A stretch of DNA of 60,495 nt from an uncultured Gemmiger sp. GTDB taxonomy: Bacteria > Bacillota > Clostridia > Oscillospirales > Ruminococcaceae. This document shows, one piece after another, positions 60,367 through 60,495 of this stretch. The translations under genes and the position numbers were made by a program. Where the stretch lies: the NCBI GenBank assembly GCA_944382835.1, contig CALWNP010000013.1, positions 1 to 60,495 of the forward strand, in the 5' to 3' direction. Positions within the stretch are counted from its first letter, which is position 1; each line of letters opens with the position of its first letter. The notes beneath the pieces are model-generated. The model was given only the letters and a program-made list of their open reading frames with translations. It was not told the DNA's origin and searched no databases.

Positions 60367-60395
60367 TTGACGGAAACCGGGCAAGACGGTATAAT
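60367..60395 (+). promoter_or_regulatory. Promoter of the tRNA-Pro gene
   Basis: TTGACG (60367-60372), 17 bases, TATAAT (60390-60395), about 30 bases before the tRNA. Confidence 0.9.
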
Positions 60396-60424
60396 AGGAA
60401 ACTGTCAGAGAAATGATGGACCGC

Positions 60425-60495
60425 CGGGGTGTTGCGCAGTTGGTAGCGCGCCTGCTTTGGGAGCAGGAGGCCGCGAGTTCGAGTCTCGCCACTCC
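60425..60495 (+). tRNA. tRNA-Pro (anticodon TGG), 3' end beyond the window
   Basis: The acceptor stem CGGGGTG, D arm, anticodon stem CCTGC-TTTGGGA-GCAGG (anticodon TGG, 60458-60460) and T arm with TTCGAGTC all fold. The 3' arm CACTCC needs one more G, just outside the window. Anticodon TGG reads CCA/CCG proline codons. Confidence 0.95.

Noticed and set aside
1-60495. CRISPR arrays, insertion sequences, prophage genes, integrases, rRNA
   Set aside because: None seen: no regularly spaced direct repeats, no transposase or integrase motifs, and no rRNA-like segments.

Overview
This 60.5 kb window is a gene-dense, GC-rich stretch of chromosome from a low-oxygen, fermentative member of the Firmicutes. 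The best fit is a butyrate-forming gut Oscillospiraceae/Ruminococcaceae of the Faecalibacterium, Subdoligranulum or Gemmiger group. The signs are strong AGGAGG-type ribosome binding sites, TTGACA/TATAAT promoters, a Clostridia-type butyrate operon together with ptb-buk, AddAB instead of RecBCD, an Asp23-FakA pair, a SpoIIR gene, and solitary ACT/DUF711 genes. I see no prophage, insertion sequence, CRISPR array or replication origin. Base composition looks uniform, so the window reads as core genome with a few small accessory loci.

Layout: 1-4640 holds glyS (cut by the left edge), a 74-residue ORF, murC, cca and a hypothetical gene. 4741-8463 has a glycosyltransferase, a HAD phosphatase and pckA. 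8488-10960 has a nitroreductase, acpS, a lone mazF, two very small ORFs with highly structured flanks, and a CmpB-like membrane protein. 11060-18271 (minus) carries pncB, a D,D-carboxypeptidase, recG, fakA and asp23. A CBS-domain gene at 18524 is convergent with the ribosomal block rpmG-secE-nusG-rplK-rplA / L10 leader-rplJ-rplL (19145-22656, minus). 22815-33040 (minus) holds addA, addB, spoIIR, ispE, an aminotransferase and an Lrp regulator.

33269-36008 (plus) has ACT, DUF711, a methyltransferase and DUF378. 36059-39473 holds an HTH regulator facing away from a leucine-rich-repeat gene, then rodA. 39611-41957 (plus) is tsaE-tsaB-rpiB-upp. 42009-47946 (minus) is a cell-surface glycan export operon: rmlC, ABC permease, ABC ATPase and two double-domain GT2 enzymes. 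48134-50822 has 5-formyl-THF cyclo-ligase, a lipoprotein and an NCS2 purine permease whose start looks frameshifted.

The right end is the most coherent system. The minus-strand series coaD-thl-crt-hbd-bcd-etfB-etfA (57725 to 51084) converts acetyl-CoA to butyryl-CoA, and the divergent plus-strand ptb-buk (58278-60291) converts butyryl-CoA to butyrate with ATP gain. The 552-bp region between them holds two good core promoters. Each is overlapped by a sequence close to the Rex (NADH-sensing repressor) operator, and a third such site lies in the coaD leader. That leader also has a conspicuous predicted RNA fold. The window ends in a tRNA-Pro gene.

Other points of interest: three genes (spoIIR, DUF378, CmpB-like) have their ribosome binding site built into the 3' arm of a terminator-like hairpin; acpS-mazF looks like a remnant of the acpS-alr-mazEF neighbourhood without an antitoxin; and a 44-residue ORF is followed by an elaborately folded 3' region.
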